Source: Oceanobacillus saliphilus (lineage in GTDB: Bacteria > Bacillota > Bacilli > Bacillales > Amphibacillaceae). From it: 64,000 nucleotides of DNA. A model generated the notes under the pieces. It was not told the origin of the DNA. It searched no databases and was given only the letters and a program-made list of their open reading frames with translations. A program made the position numbers and the translations under genes. Shown here in pieces: positions 1 to 8,045 of this stretch (within the stretch, counting starts at the first letter, position 1; each line of letters opens with the position of its first letter). The DNA is taken from assembly GCF_023522835.1 (NCBI RefSeq), contig NZ_JALCZU010000002.1:592050-656049 (forward strand), given 5' to 3'.

Positions 1-114
1 TCGATCAATATATGGAACACTGTCATTGACAATTTGCAAAATCCAAATCAGTAAAACAACCAAAACGATAAAAAATAATAGAAAAATAATAGATTTCCGT
101 TTGTTCTCCACCAT
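1..114 (-). CDS. N-terminus of a membrane-anchored protein (cut by window edge)
   Basis: The first 38 codons are present and the frame stays open to the window edge. A strong ribosome-binding site (AAGGGGGAA) lies just upstream of the ATG. The peptide begins MVENKRKS and continues into one hydrophobic segment of about 20 residues (roughly residues 9-28, rich in I, L, F and V), after a short basic N-terminus. That pattern fits a signal anchor or uncleaved signal peptide. The extracellular part is outside the window, so no family can be named. It is divergent from the ferritin-like gene. Confidence 0.6.
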   Translation of the reverse strand, partial: MVENKRKSIIFLLFFIVLVVLLIWILQIVNDSVPYIDR

Positions 115-216
115 CGATTCCCCCTTGTATTATCATACCTTAATTTAGGTTTCAAAAAAACTGAACGGGGTATTTTATTACTATACAAAATTTTATTAAA
201 GGCAGGGGTAATTGAC

Positions 217-651
217 ATGGAAAAAGAATTACAAGATTTAATTGATGGTTTAAATGAAGATTTATCACATGAGTATGGAGCTGCCATTCAATACACGTAT
301 AGTGCATCCGTCGTTTCAGGGCTTTACCGTTCTGCTTTGAAGCCATTTTTTGAAGCTGAAATTACAGATGAACTTGGACATGCATTATATTTATCGGAAA
401 AGATTAAATCACTCGGTGGTACACCAACAACAAAAGCTGCAGAAGTACCACAACCGACAGAGGTCAAGGAAATATTGGAAGCAACGCTCCGTTCAGAGTC
501 AGACACAATTGAACGATACGAAAAGCGCAAAAAACAGGCTGAAAATCTTGGCTTGACAGAGCTCGTCGTCAAACTCGAAGATTTAATATCCGATGAGACA
601 CATCATAAAGAAGAAATAGAACGTTTACTTGCCGACCCGAGACTTTCTTAA
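217..651 (+). CDS. ferritin-like diiron protein
   Basis: A 144-residue all-helical protein of the ferritin/bacterioferritin-like class. The dinuclear-metal ligand pattern is visible: E19, E52 with H55 (ExxH), E94, and E127 with H130 (ExxH), the same order and spacing as in bacterioferritins. The length is slightly short of a typical bacterioferritin (about 158 residues). No haem-ligand assignment is possible. Likely roles are iron storage or oxidative-stress protection in the cytoplasm; that is inferred from the family. The start has a GGCAGGGG ribosome-binding site. It is monocistronic, with a clear terminator directly after it. Confidence 0.85.
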   Translation: MEKELQDLIDGLNEDLSHEYGAAIQYTYSASVVSGLYRSALKPFFEAEITDELGHALYLSEKIKSLGGTPTTKAAEVPQPTEVKEILEATLRSESDTIERYEKRKKQAENLGLTELVVKLEDLISDETHHKEEIERLLADPRLS

Positions 652-672
652 TATAGCGTACCTCCCTCTTTT

Positions 673-706
673 AAGGATGACTGTTTGAACAGTCATCCTT
701 TTTTTT
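673..706 (+). terminator. Rho-independent terminator after ferritin-like gene
   Basis: The inverted repeat AAGGATGACTG / CAGTCATCCTT has a short loop and is followed by eight T residues. It lies about 20 bases after the stop codon. Confidence 0.9.
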
Positions 707-1010
707 GCAGAAACATATAATCTTGGTAACCATTCGATCTTTTTATAAGGTTTAATAATTAATTTCGCTATGCTAAAGTTGAGTTACATATAAACATCCA
801 TAACCAGCTTCGGATCGAAATTATTCCATTTCAAAGTTGATTTCGTACATCACTGAAGTTTTAAAATGGAAATATAAAAGATATCAAAAAAATGTTATAA
901 TGAATTTCAATCGTTAATGTGACGGTTTAAAACAGTTGCATAGGCTAGCGAACTGGGTGCTTATCACACAGATTCAATGAAGTCTAACTGGAAAGCAAAT
1001 TTCAAAAGGA
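707..1010 (+). other. gene-free stretch with probable promoter and about 100-nt leader of yhaA
   Basis: No coding sequence was seen. An extended -10 element (TGtTATAAT) lies about 115 bases before yhaA, with no good -35 box, so transcription would start near position 908. The intervening leader of about 100 nt contains TAGCGAACTGGGTGC and GTCTAACTGGAAAGC. It matches no riboswitch consensus known to me, and no T-box motif was found. Confidence 0.4.
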
Positions 1011-1020
1011 GGAAATGGTA

Positions 1021-2196
1021 TTGCTGAAAAATATACATAAATCAATCGATCAACTATATCCAGAAATGGTGGAGATAAGAAGATATCTGCATCAGCATCC
1101 GGAATTATCTTTTCAGGAAACCGAAACAGCTAAGTATATTGCAGATTTTTATGAGAAGCTGCAAATTCCATATGAATCAAACGTAGGCGGAAATGGAGTA
1201 ATAGCTACACTTAAAGGTGGAAAGCCTGGTAAAACCGTTGCCTTAAGAGCTGATTTTGACGCGTTGCCGATTCAGGATGAAAAAGATGTGCCATACAAAT
1301 CCAAGGTTCCCGGTGTCATGCATGCTTGTGGTCATGATGGTCATACAGCCACATTATTGACCCTTGCCAAAGTGATGCAGGAATACCAGGATGAATTGGA
1401 AGGTACCATCGTGTTCCTGCATCAGCATGCAGAGGAATATGCCCCGGGCGGTGCGAAACCTATAATTGAATCAGGAGCTCTCGACAATGTTGATGCAGTA
1501 TTCGGCACACATTTATGGTCAACCGTTCCAGTCGGTGTATTGCAAACTTCAACATCTGCTTTTATGGCTGGTGCTGATCGTTTCGAAATAACGATACAGG
1601 GGCAAGGTGGACATGGTGCCTATCCACATGAAACAAAGGATGCCATCGTACTCGGATCTGAATTAGTTACACAGCTACAGCAAATTGTAAGCAGAAGATT
1701 GGATCCATTGGAAACAGCTGTCGTGACAACTGGCATTTTCCAGGCTGGAAGTGCGTTCAATGTCATAGCAGATCAGGCAAAATTAACTGGAACAGTAAGA
1801 TACTTTAATACGGGTATTCAAAAAATAATTATTGATGAAATGGAAAAGATCATTAAAGGGATCTGTATTTCAAATGATGCAGACTATACGTTTGATTACA
1901 TAAAAGGTTATCCGCCTTTAATCAATCATCCGGAAGATGCAAAAATGGTACTTGAGGCAAGTAAAGATATTGTAGAAATTCATACAGCAGAAATCGTACC
2001 ACCGGTAATGGGCGGGGAAGATTTTGCCTACTATACGATGGAGAAACCTGGAGCTTATTTCTTTACAGGTGCAAATAAAGAAGGCAATCCGTATCCACAT
2101 CATCATCCTAAATTTGATATTGATGAAAAAGCATTGCCGATTGCAGCAAAAACACTGATTGGTGCCTATTTTGGCTATCAAAATGCATCACGATAA
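1021..2196 (+). CDS. yhaA: M20 family amidohydrolase (YhaA-like)
   Basis: About 390 residues, the normal length for M20D amidohydrolases, which hydrolyse N-acyl amino acids or related amides in the cytoplasm. Metal-binding motifs are intact: HACGHDGHTA near residue 103, the HQHAEE acidic pair near residue 140, GTHLW, and a late GGEDFAYY segment. The TTG start was chosen because GGAGG lies 8 bases upstream; an in-frame ATG two codons earlier is only 2 bases from GGAGG and too close. In B. subtilis yhaA sits beside the ecs genes, as here, where it converges on ecsB. The substrate is unknown. Confidence 0.88.
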   Translation: MLKNIHKSIDQLYPEMVEIRRYLHQHPELSFQETETAKYIADFYEKLQIPYESNVGGNGVIATLKGGKPGKTVALRADFDALPIQDEKDVPYKSKVPGVMHACGHDGHTATLLTLAKVMQEYQDELEGTIVFLHQHAEEYAPGGAKPIIESGALDNVDAVFGTHLWSTVPVGVLQTSTSAFMAGADRFEITIQGQGGHGAYPHETKDAIVLGSELVTQLQQIVSRRLDPLETAVVTTGIFQAGSAFNVIADQAKLTGTVRYFNTGIQKIIIDEMEKIIKGICISNDADYTFDYIKGYPPLINHPEDAKMVLEASKDIVEIHTAEIVPPVMGGEDFAYYTMEKPGAYFFTGANKEGNPYPHHHPKFDIDEKALPIAAKTLIGAYFGYQNASR

Positions 2197-2197
2197 A

Positions 2198-2226
2198 AAA
2201 TGGAGCCCTCTCGGCTCCATTTTTTA
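2198..2226. terminator. bidirectional terminator between yhaA and ecsB
   Basis: TGGAGCC-ctctc-GGCTCCA is flanked by A-rich sequence on the left and T-rich sequence on the right, so it can terminate both converging genes. Confidence 0.85.
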
Positions 2227-3438
2227 TAACAACCTCCCTTTTATATATCCATTTACAAATCCAATAGTAAATAAAGTTCCTCCTGCAAGAGCAATTATAA
2301 AACCTACGTATTCCCCTACTAGTAAGAAAACAAGCGAAAATAATATGGTCTGGAGAAAACTGAGCTGAAAAATAATATTTAGTGCAGCCTTCTTTTTATC
2401 GTTCATTTTAACTGGATATAAATCCAGCCAAATATTTGTCCGATGGTGCTGATAAATCGCCATCATCTGAAAAGTGCTTAAGTATAGAAACAGAAGTGCA
2501 AACAATAATCTCATCCATAAATGAGGTACGAAATAAATGAATAATCCTCCAAGTACGATAAGACGAAGATACATCCCAAGATAGTCCCCACTTCTAATGA
2601 ACGAAATCCGGAATAAGTATTCATACGTACTTTTCTTTTCCAAAGGTATTCTTTTGCTAACTAGATCTACAAGCACCTGACGCCTTTTGACACGATTTTT
2701 TAGATGCGGAACATCAGCAAACATGTTTGCCAAACGATAAAATGCCTGCATTCGATTCTGATCTTTTTCAACTAACAAATCCCAGACAAGACCAGACTGC
2801 TTATTGGAAAAATAATAATCATAAAGGAAAACGGCCACGAAGATGACAGATGTGATTCCAGCAAAAAGCATTTCCCCTTTAATGATAAAGTAGAAGATGA
2901 CGATATTTATGAGCGTCCTTATAAGCAGATCTGTATTTCTGATTCCTTGTTCCCGCACTTTGAGCATCCACCAGTTCGCCAAGAGATTAGCTACCTTAAA
3001 TAAGAGCACAACCAAAAGCGTCAGCATATAGACATTGCCCTGCCTGTCCGGATAGGACGCAAAATACAAAGGGCCAAAAGCAGCCGCAAGCAGCAATATT
3101 AAATATAGTTGAATGACAAAGCTATATAGAATTGAATTGCGAAAATACGGTCCCATCTTATTTTCAGCGACGATTAGGAAGACAAGATCTGGTTCCTTTA
3201 ATAAGGTTCTAACCGGACTATAGCTTACAAGCAAACCAAATGTTGCTCCAATAATAAGCGCTGTAGGAAAGTTATCAGGCAGTTCTGCAAGCCATTGCTG
3301 GTAGTAATAGGCTGAGGCAGATATGAAGAACAGAATCGCAAATGCCATATGGCCATTAAAAATGTATTTTAAATAACGGCTTGTCTCCTTCAAGTGCTGC
3401 GATAACCGTTTTTTATAAAATTCGTGCGAATCAAACAT
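2224..3438 (-). CDS. ecsB: ABC transporter permease EcsB
   Basis: A 404-residue integral membrane protein with several long hydrophobic stretches and a basic central loop, matching the EcsB family in size and character. It overlaps the upstream ATPase gene ecsA by 8 bases, so the two are translationally coupled and form one transporter. In B. subtilis loss of Ecs affects exoprotein secretion, competence, sporulation and regulated intramembrane proteolysis; that role is family knowledge. An ecsC homologue, the third gene in B. subtilis, is absent here: the next gene is yhaA on the opposite strand. Confidence 0.92.
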   Translation of the reverse strand: MFDSHEFYKKRLSQHLKETSRYLKYIFNGHMAFAILFFISASAYYYQQWLAELPDNFPTALIIGATFGLLVSYSPVRTLLKEPDLVFLIVAENKMGPYFRNSILYSFVIQLYLILLLAAAFGPLYFASYPDRQGNVYMLTLLVVLLFKVANLLANWWMLKVREQGIRNTDLLIRTLINIVIFYFIIKGEMLFAGITSVIFVAVFLYDYYFSNKQSGLVWDLLVEKDQNRMQAFYRLANMFADVPHLKNRVKRRQVLVDLVSKRIPLEKKSTYEYLFRISFIRSGDYLGMYLRLIVLGGLFIYFVPHLWMRLLFALLFLYLSTFQMMAIYQHHRTNIWLDLYPVKMNDKKKAALNIIFQLSFLQTILFSLVFLLVGEYVGFIIALAGGTLFTIGFVNGYIKGRLL

Positions 3439-4177
3439 GGCTATCTTCTTCCTTTGTTAACTGAACATATAAATCATCCAAGGTAGATCCGGGCATTTGG
3501 AAACTTTCACGCAATTCTTCCAGCGTACCGATTGCTCTCACTTTCCCATCATGTAAAATAACAAAACGATCACAGTAACGCTCCGCTGTTGCCAGGATGT
3601 GGGTGGACATGAGCACACCTGAACCATTGTTTTTCATTTCATCCATTAATTGCAAGTATGACTGAATCCCCAATGGATCCAATCCAACAAACGGCTCATC
3701 CACAATATAGAGCGGTGGCTCAATTAGAAATGCACACATAATCATCACTTTTTGGCGCATCCCTTTTGAGAAATGGACAGGAAACCAGTTCAGTTTTTTC
3801 TCCAATCGGAATTCTTTTAGCAATGGAGATAATCGCTTTTCAAATACGTCCTCTGTCAGACCATATGCCATCGCCGTTAAACGGAGATGTTCATAAAGCG
3901 TTAATTCATCATATAATATTGGCATCTCTGGAATATATGCCATCTGATTGCGGTATGTTTCCGGGTTATCTTTAAATGATTTGCCATTTACCAGCACATT
4001 GCCTTTCTTTGGCTGCATTAAACCGATTATATGTTTTATCGTAGTACTTTTCCCTGCTCCATTAAGCCCAATCAGACCAACAATTTCCTTTGGGTTAACT
4101 TCGAAGGAAATACCATGAAGTACATTTTTATGTGTATACCCACCATACAGGTTATCGATATGTAATAATGATTTCAC
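3431..4177 (-). CDS. ecsA: ABC transporter ATP-binding protein EcsA
   Basis: A 248-residue ABC ATPase. Walker A (GLNGAGKST) is at residues 37-45, the signature variant FSKGMRQK at 136-143, Walker B (LYIVDEP) at 156-162 and the switch histidine in MSTHIL. It is the energising subunit for EcsB, encoded directly downstream with an 8-base overlap. A GGAGG ribosome-binding site precedes the ATG. The histidine triad gene hit lies divergently upstream beyond a long repeat-filled gap, as in the ecs neighbourhood of other bacilli. Confidence 0.94.
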   Translation of the reverse strand: MKSLLHIDNLYGGYTHKNVLHGISFEVNPKEIVGLIGLNGAGKSTTIKHIIGLMQPKKGNVLVNGKSFKDNPETYRNQMAYIPEMPILYDELTLYEHLRLTAMAYGLTEDVFEKRLSPLLKEFRLEKKLNWFPVHFSKGMRQKVMIMCAFLIEPPLYIVDEPFVGLDPLGIQSYLQLMDEMKNNGSGVLMSTHILATAERYCDRFVILHDGKVRAIGTLEELRESFQMPGSTLDDLYVQLTKEEDSHV

Positions 4178-4417
4178 AAGAGTCCCTCCTCTTTACTACC
4201 TTTGATTTTATCATTATTGGGTTACATTGCCAAAGTCAAAGCCACTAAAGTTTTATCCACAAATTCCAGCTCTTGTCGAATACTTCTTCTCGATTTTTAG
4301 TATCAGCAAGAATATCGTTATTTTTCAATTTCAGATGTATAAGCATAACGTTTCGGCACAAAATAGAAAGGAAGAAACGAGGGTGTCTCACCGCAACAAA
4401 ATCTTGTCAAACGTAAA

Positions 4418-4556
4418 TGAGGTGTCAGCGATCGAGTATCTACTTTAGTTTCGTGTAAAAAACACAAAATGAGGTGTTAGTGTTCGATAATTGCTCTGAA
4501 TTTCGTAGTAAACAGGATGAGGTGTTCGTGTTGGGATACGAATAATAAAACCTTTT
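4418..4556 (+). repeat. degenerate tandem repeat, period about 50 bp
   Basis: The motif TGAGGTGT followed by a CGATCGA/GTTCGATA-like sequence occurs at 4418, 4470 and 4518, giving periods of 52 and 48 bases. A more diverged copy (CGAGGGTGTC) lies near 4378. The rest of each unit contains TTTCGTGTAAA or TTTCGTAGTAAA. No coding frame explains it. Confidence 0.55.
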
Positions 4557-4693
4557 TACCAAGTTCCACTTCGGGTGAAATGGATAATTGGTATAACGGT
4601 TTTGTAAATTGTGAAAGATTTATTTGCACATGATTTACGATTTGGTCAACAATTCCCACGCATGAGGTGAACAGGCATCCTCTTTCTTCTTAA

Positions 4694-4736
4694 AGCAGGC
4701 AGGTCCGTGTAAAAAGCGGACCTAGCCTGTTTCCTT
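4694..4736 (+). terminator. orphan terminator-like hairpin
   Basis: AGGC-AGGTCCG and CGGACCT-A-GCCT form a strong stem, followed by TTTCC and TTATTTT. No gene ends nearby on the plus strand, so it may be left over from a lost gene or belong to an unannotated RNA. Confidence 0.45.
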
Positions 4737-4854
4737 ATTTTATGCATTCTTCATAAGTCTAATGCTGGATAATCCTGTAGTTGATATAAAGTGTGACCTA
4801 ACTTCAATGTTAAATGTAAAGCACTTGTAATGGAAAATAGTTTTTCAGGCAACC

Positions 4855-4970
4855 GCAGCCCGTATACACTTCGCTTTCCACGGGCGGCTGGTGAGCCACT
4901 TCATGCTGACGCATTTCAGTGTCTCACCTATGCCTTTCCTCCCGTTGGAGTCTACGTGTATACGGGCTGC
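4855..4970 (+). repeat. subtype-A hairpin repeat core
   Basis: A 116-bp core bounded by perfect 15-base inverted ends, GCAGCCCGTATACAC and GTGTATACGGGCTGC. The interior carries ACGGGCGGCTGGTGAGCC and TGTCTCACC, which can form an inner stem. Related cores lie near 30832 and (truncated) 47725. Confidence 0.8.
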
Positions 4971-5128
4971 TAGTATGGAGTTTTTTAAATAAAAAAAAGA
5001 ATTCTGCTCAAAACAATCAATGCATTTGATTTACTTTCAGCGCACCGAGCATTTTAAAACAAACGGCAAAAATTATTCCGTTAATTATTAGTATTCCATG
5101 GATAGTAATTGCAGCAATCTTCTAACCA

Positions 5129-5246
5129 GCTCTGGGGAATACACGGAGACTTCTGCGGGAGCAGAGGCATCGGTGAGACAACGCAGCGCTTTAGTGCAAG
5201 TTGGCTCACCAGCCGCCCGCGAAAAGTGCAGTGTATTTCCCAGAGC
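5129..5246 (-). repeat. subtype-B hairpin repeat core
   Basis: A 118-bp core bounded by GCTCTGGGGAATACAC and GTGTATTTCCCAGAGC (one mismatch). The interior is homologous to subtype A in the opposite orientation (GGTGAGAC ... GGCTCACC). The conserved flank GCCGAAGC lies on the right. Confidence 0.8.
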
Positions 5247-5408
5247 GATGGCCGAAGCTACTTATTTTATGATGTAGTATACTGATATTGTGTCGAAAAT
5301 CAACAGCTGTTTTAAATAACTTATCAGATAATGAAGGAATTGCTTTGCTTTTATCGGTGAACATTTATACAATAACAGTAATACAAATAACGAAGGAGAG
5401 TTGATTTC

Positions 5409-5834
5409 ATGGAGCATGAAGATTGTATTTTTTGTAAAATCATTAATGGGGACATTCCATCTGCAAAAGTTTATGAGGATGATCATGTATACGCGTTTCT
5501 TGATATTAGCCAAGTAACGAAAGGTCACACACTTGTCATTCCAAAAACACATACAAAAAATATTTTTGAAACACCGCCTGAAGTAGCGAAGGAATTATTT
5601 GCAAGGGTACCTGTCATTGCAAATGCAATCCGGAAAACGTACAGCCCACTTGGGATGAACCTACTGAATAATAATGAAGCTGCTGCGGAACAATCTGTTT
5701 TTCATCTGCATATTCATATCATTCCAAGATACGGTGAAGGTGATGGTTACTCACCAAACTGGACAGTACATACGGATGACTACAACTCTGAAGATTTGCA
5801 GAATATTGCCAAGGAAATAAATGCGGCAATCTAA
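5409..5834 (+). CDS. hit: HIT family nucleotide hydrolase/transferase
   Basis: A 141-residue histidine-triad protein. The catalytic triad HLHIHIIPR is near residues 99-103, and a CxxC pair at C6 and C9 is typical of the zinc-containing bacterial HIT branch. These proteins hydrolyse AMP-linked phosphoramidates such as AMP-lysine. The ribosome-binding site GAAGGAG lies a few bases before the ATG. It is divergent from ecsA, as in B. subtilis. The same upstream gap holds two repeat cores, so its promoter lies in a short stretch after 5290. Confidence 0.93.
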   Translation: MEHEDCIFCKIINGDIPSAKVYEDDHVYAFLDISQVTKGHTLVIPKTHTKNIFETPPEVAKELFARVPVIANAIRKTYSPLGMNLLNNNEAAAEQSVFHLHIHIIPRYGEGDGYSPNWTVHTDDYNSEDLQNIAKEINAAI

Positions 5835-5940
5835 TAAATGTTGGTAATGGCCATCTCACAGAAAATGATGCTTTTTATTTTTTATTAGAATAGAAAGTAT
5901 AAAATTTTGGCAGCAATTAATTCTTAAACTTAAACAGTCA

Positions 5941-6118
5941 CGTCCAGCTCCAGCGCCCAGGGACTATCAGACTTCCCGTACCTCCGTACGATAAGTCAAC
6001 ATCGGTTCGTCCCTCACCGTGTTTCCTTTATCTCCTGCGGTAGGATTGTTCGACAAGTCGAACCACCCCACAGTACGGGGCGCAGTCTGTACGTCCCTAA
6101 ACGGGCGCTTGCGCTTTT
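5941..6118 (+). repeat. single-copy-in-window dispersed element (AGCTCCAGCGCC type)
   Basis: Starts with CAGCTCCAGCGCCC and ends with GGGCGCTTGCGCTTTT, imperfect inverted ends enclosing a GC-rich interior unlike the AT-rich surroundings. I recognise this as an intergenic repeat type common in Bacillaceae genomes; only one copy is present here. Its right end lies directly before the trpP -10 box (TATAAT at 6133-6138). Confidence 0.6.
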
Positions 6119-6185
6119 GTTCGATGTTCTGTTATAATGTTCTTAACATTCCGCAGCTGACAATAAGTGTACAGTTGGGAAAAAA

Positions 6186-6213
6186 TAGCTGAGTAAAGCT
6201 TAGTAGAGGAGAG
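6186..6213 (+). promoter_or_regulatory. TRAP-type binding site over the trpP ribosome-binding site
   Basis: Six NAG triplets occur in exact 5-base register: TAG 6186, GAG 6191, AAG 6196, TAG 6201, GAG 6206 and GAG 6211, each separated by 2 bases. The last two form the Shine-Dalgarno GAGGAG, 9 bases before the trpP ATG. Tryptophan-activated TRAP binds (G/U)AG repeats with 2-3 base spacers, and in B. subtilis it represses translation of trpP this way. Confidence 0.75.
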
Positions 6214-6220
6214 TTTACAA

Positions 6221-6742
6221 ATGAATACAAGAATTTTAGTTATTTTATCACTATTGGTAGGTATTGGTGCTGTACTGCATACAGTTGTACCACCTATGTT
6301 ATTCGGTGTTAAACCGGATATGCTATTAGCAATGATGTTTCTGGGAATATTGCTTTTCCCAAAAATGAAATACGTACTTATTTTATCCATCGCAACTGGA
6401 ATCATTTCCGCACTGACCACATCGGCACCAGGTGGACAGATTGCAAATATTATTGATAAACCTATTACAGCAATTCTATTTCTGGCTATGTTTTTATTGG
6501 TAAAGGACCGTATCAGTACAACGATTAGTGCACCTGTACTTACTGCAGTCGGTACGATAATAAGTGGTTCCATCTTCCTTTCAGTAGCTTTATTTATCTT
6601 AGGATTAATGGAAGGCGGTTTTTTGGCTCTATTCGTAGGAGTTGTTTTACCAGCCGCTGTTGTTAACACGATTATTATGGTTGTCGTGTATCCAGTAGTT
6701 CAAGGAATCATGAAGAGATCAAAACCTATTACAGCTGCTTAG
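6221..6742 (+). CDS. trpP: tryptophan transporter TrpP
   Basis: A 173-residue hydrophobic protein with about five or six membrane helices, matching TrpP (YhaG) in length and start (MNTRILVILSLLVGIG). It sits next to yhaH as in B. subtilis. Uptake of tryptophan is known for the family. The candidate TRAP site on its ribosome-binding site supports a tryptophan-related role independently of homology. A TATAAT box about 85 bases upstream is the likely promoter, though with a poor -35 box. A terminator follows. Confidence 0.9.
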   Translation: MNTRILVILSLLVGIGAVLHTVVPPMLFGVKPDMLLAMMFLGILLFPKMKYVLILSIATGIISALTTSAPGGQIANIIDKPITAILFLAMFLLVKDRISTTISAPVLTAVGTIISGSIFLSVALFILGLMEGGFLALFVGVVLPAAVVNTIIMVVVYPVVQGIMKRSKPITAA

Positions 6743-6792
6743 TTTAGAATGTTGTTGTCACATATGCAGGTAGGAATTCCTATCTGTCAACA

Positions 6793-6828
6793 AAGTCCTC
6801 TGACGAAATAATGTCAGAGGACTTTTTA
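6793..6828 (+). terminator. terminator after trpP
   Basis: AAAGTCCTCTGAC - gaaataat - GTCAGAGGACTTTTT: a perfect stem with a T-run. Confidence 0.92.
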
Positions 6829-6959
6829 GTTTCATATGATGGCATTAAATGCTAACTTTTTTTATAATGTAATATAATAAAACCTTTTCATAAATGATGT
6901 TTGATAGCGGTATGAAAAGAGGAAATGATATAATGGAAGCAGGAAAGGAGTGCGTTATT

Positions 6960-7319
6960 ATGTCCAGAGGAAAATCATTGGTATTGGGGCTTCTTGTTGG
7001 AAGTACTGTCGGTGCTACAGTTACATTATTAAGCACACCTGAATCCGGAAGTTCTATGCGAGGCCGCGTAAAAGATCAGGGAATGGAACTGAAAAACCTA
7101 TTAGTATCCTTGAAAGAAGACGGGTTAAAACTAAAAGATCAGCTTAGAAAAACTTCCAAAGAAGGTGCTGTCCTAATTAAAGAACTGACAGAAGAAATAA
7201 AAAATTCCGTTGTGGATTGGAAAGAGACTGTGGAGCCTCATCAGGAAAGTATTTACCAATCATTGGAACAAATCGAAACAAGTATTAGAGACCTAGAAAA
7301 TAAGATGAAAAATCAATAA
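6960..7319 (+). CDS. yhaH: YtxH-domain protein YhaH
   Basis: A 119-residue protein with one N-terminal membrane helix (about residues 7-26, containing LVLGLLVGSTVGATVTLLS), followed by a charged, probably coiled-coil tail rich in K, E and L, the usual YtxH layout. The start at MSRGKS was chosen because GGAAAGGAG lies 9 bases upstream; a longer reading frame begins 22 codons earlier but has no ribosome-binding site. The order trpP-yhaH matches B. subtilis. General-stress or envelope roles are suggested for the family, but the function is not established. Confidence 0.85.
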   Translation: MSRGKSLVLGLLVGSTVGATVTLLSTPESGSSMRGRVKDQGMELKNLLVSLKEDGLKLKDQLRKTSKEGAVLIKELTEEIKNSVVDWKETVEPHQESIYQSLEQIETSIRDLENKMKNQ

Positions 7320-7328
7320 TTTGATGAT

Positions 7329-7369
7329 CAGACAAAGAGCTTTCCCGATTTGGGAAAGCTCTTTGTCTG
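7329..7369. terminator. terminator after yhaH
   Basis: CAGACAAAGAGCTTTCCC and its complement form an 18-bp stem with a tiny loop. Only a short T stretch follows within the stem end, so efficiency is uncertain. Confidence 0.75.
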
Positions 7370-7487
7370 GAAAGCATTATTTTCATCTATTCTGCGTTAT
7401 TGACAGTCAATATCCGATTCTGTTCAAGGTTCGACTAATACCACAGCAGTAAGGGGTGAAAGAAAACCGCCACGAATGAAATTCCCT

Positions 7488-7847
7488 TTATTTCCTTCTG
7501 TACTTTTTCTCATTTTCTTCCAATATATTACTAAATTCTTCCATCAACTCTGGAAAGCAATCTTCTTTCTTTAAAGCATTTATGGTTTCATTTGGGTCAA
7601 GCTTTTCATTCAACATCCCGGCAAAATGGATCAGAAGAGAAGAAAAATCTAAAAACCCTTCCTCTTTCTGGCATTCATACGTGTCATTAAGACCTTTGAT
7701 CATCTTCATTAGCTCCATATATTCTTCTTGGGTAATATTATTTTCGATAATCAGTTTAGTCAAGGGGTATTGATTCATATCTATAATTTTTGAAAGTAAT
7801 TGTATGTGAAAAGATGGTCCATCATTACTATTATTAAATCTCTCCAA
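7488..7847 (-). CDS. yhaI: YhaI family protein (DUF1878)
   Basis: A 119-residue acidic, soluble, helical protein with no cysteine pair or catalytic motif that I can identify. Length and neighbourhood (after yhaH) match YhaI of B. subtilis, whose function is unknown. The start codon is TTG: GGGGGAG lies 7 bases upstream and no ATG is placed better. In B. subtilis the next gene is the regulator scoC/hpr, which is absent at this position here. Confidence 0.8.
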   Translation of the reverse strand: MERFNNSNDGPSFHIQLLSKIIDMNQYPLTKLIIENNITQEEYMELMKMIKGLNDTYECQKEEGFLDFSSLLIHFAGMLNEKLDPNETINALKKEDCFPELMEEFSNILEENEKKYRRK

Positions 7848-8045
7848 CAGTATACTCCCCCTCTTTAATAAACTGTTTCAGCACCTTTAAACTCTATTCT
7901 ACAGCAAAGAAAAAACACATGTAAAAAAATTTACAAATAAATATCTAAAAATCTATTGCTTTTAAATTACAAACGTACTATCATTCATGAAGTGCTCATT
8001 ACAAAAAGCGATATAATACATTAGAAAGAACCTGAGGTGATTCAA

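Larger units (their letters stand above)
4781..5290. repeat. composite dispersed repeat, locus I
   Basis: Left arm TTGATATAAAGTGTGACCTAA; then a subtype-A hairpin core, a spacer of about 160 bases and a subtype-B core in opposite orientation, ending with GCCGAAGCTACTT. The same architecture recurs near 30.4-31.0 kb and 47.6-48.2 kb. No ORF of its own; function unknown. Confidence 0.65.

Noticed and set aside
707-1010. Possible riboswitch or T-box in the yhaA leader
   Set aside because: No AGGGTGGNACCGCG motif, no terminator stem and no match to the purine, SAM, glycine, c-di-GMP, preQ1 or THF consensus sequences that I could recall.
4418-4556. CRISPR-like array
   Set aside because: Units are degenerate, the intervening sequence is also repeated, and only three or four copies exist without cas genes.
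6894-6959. Longer N-terminus for yhaH
   Set aside because: No ribosome-binding site before the upstream ATG, whereas GGAAAGGAG directly precedes the internal ATG, which also gives the normal YtxH start.
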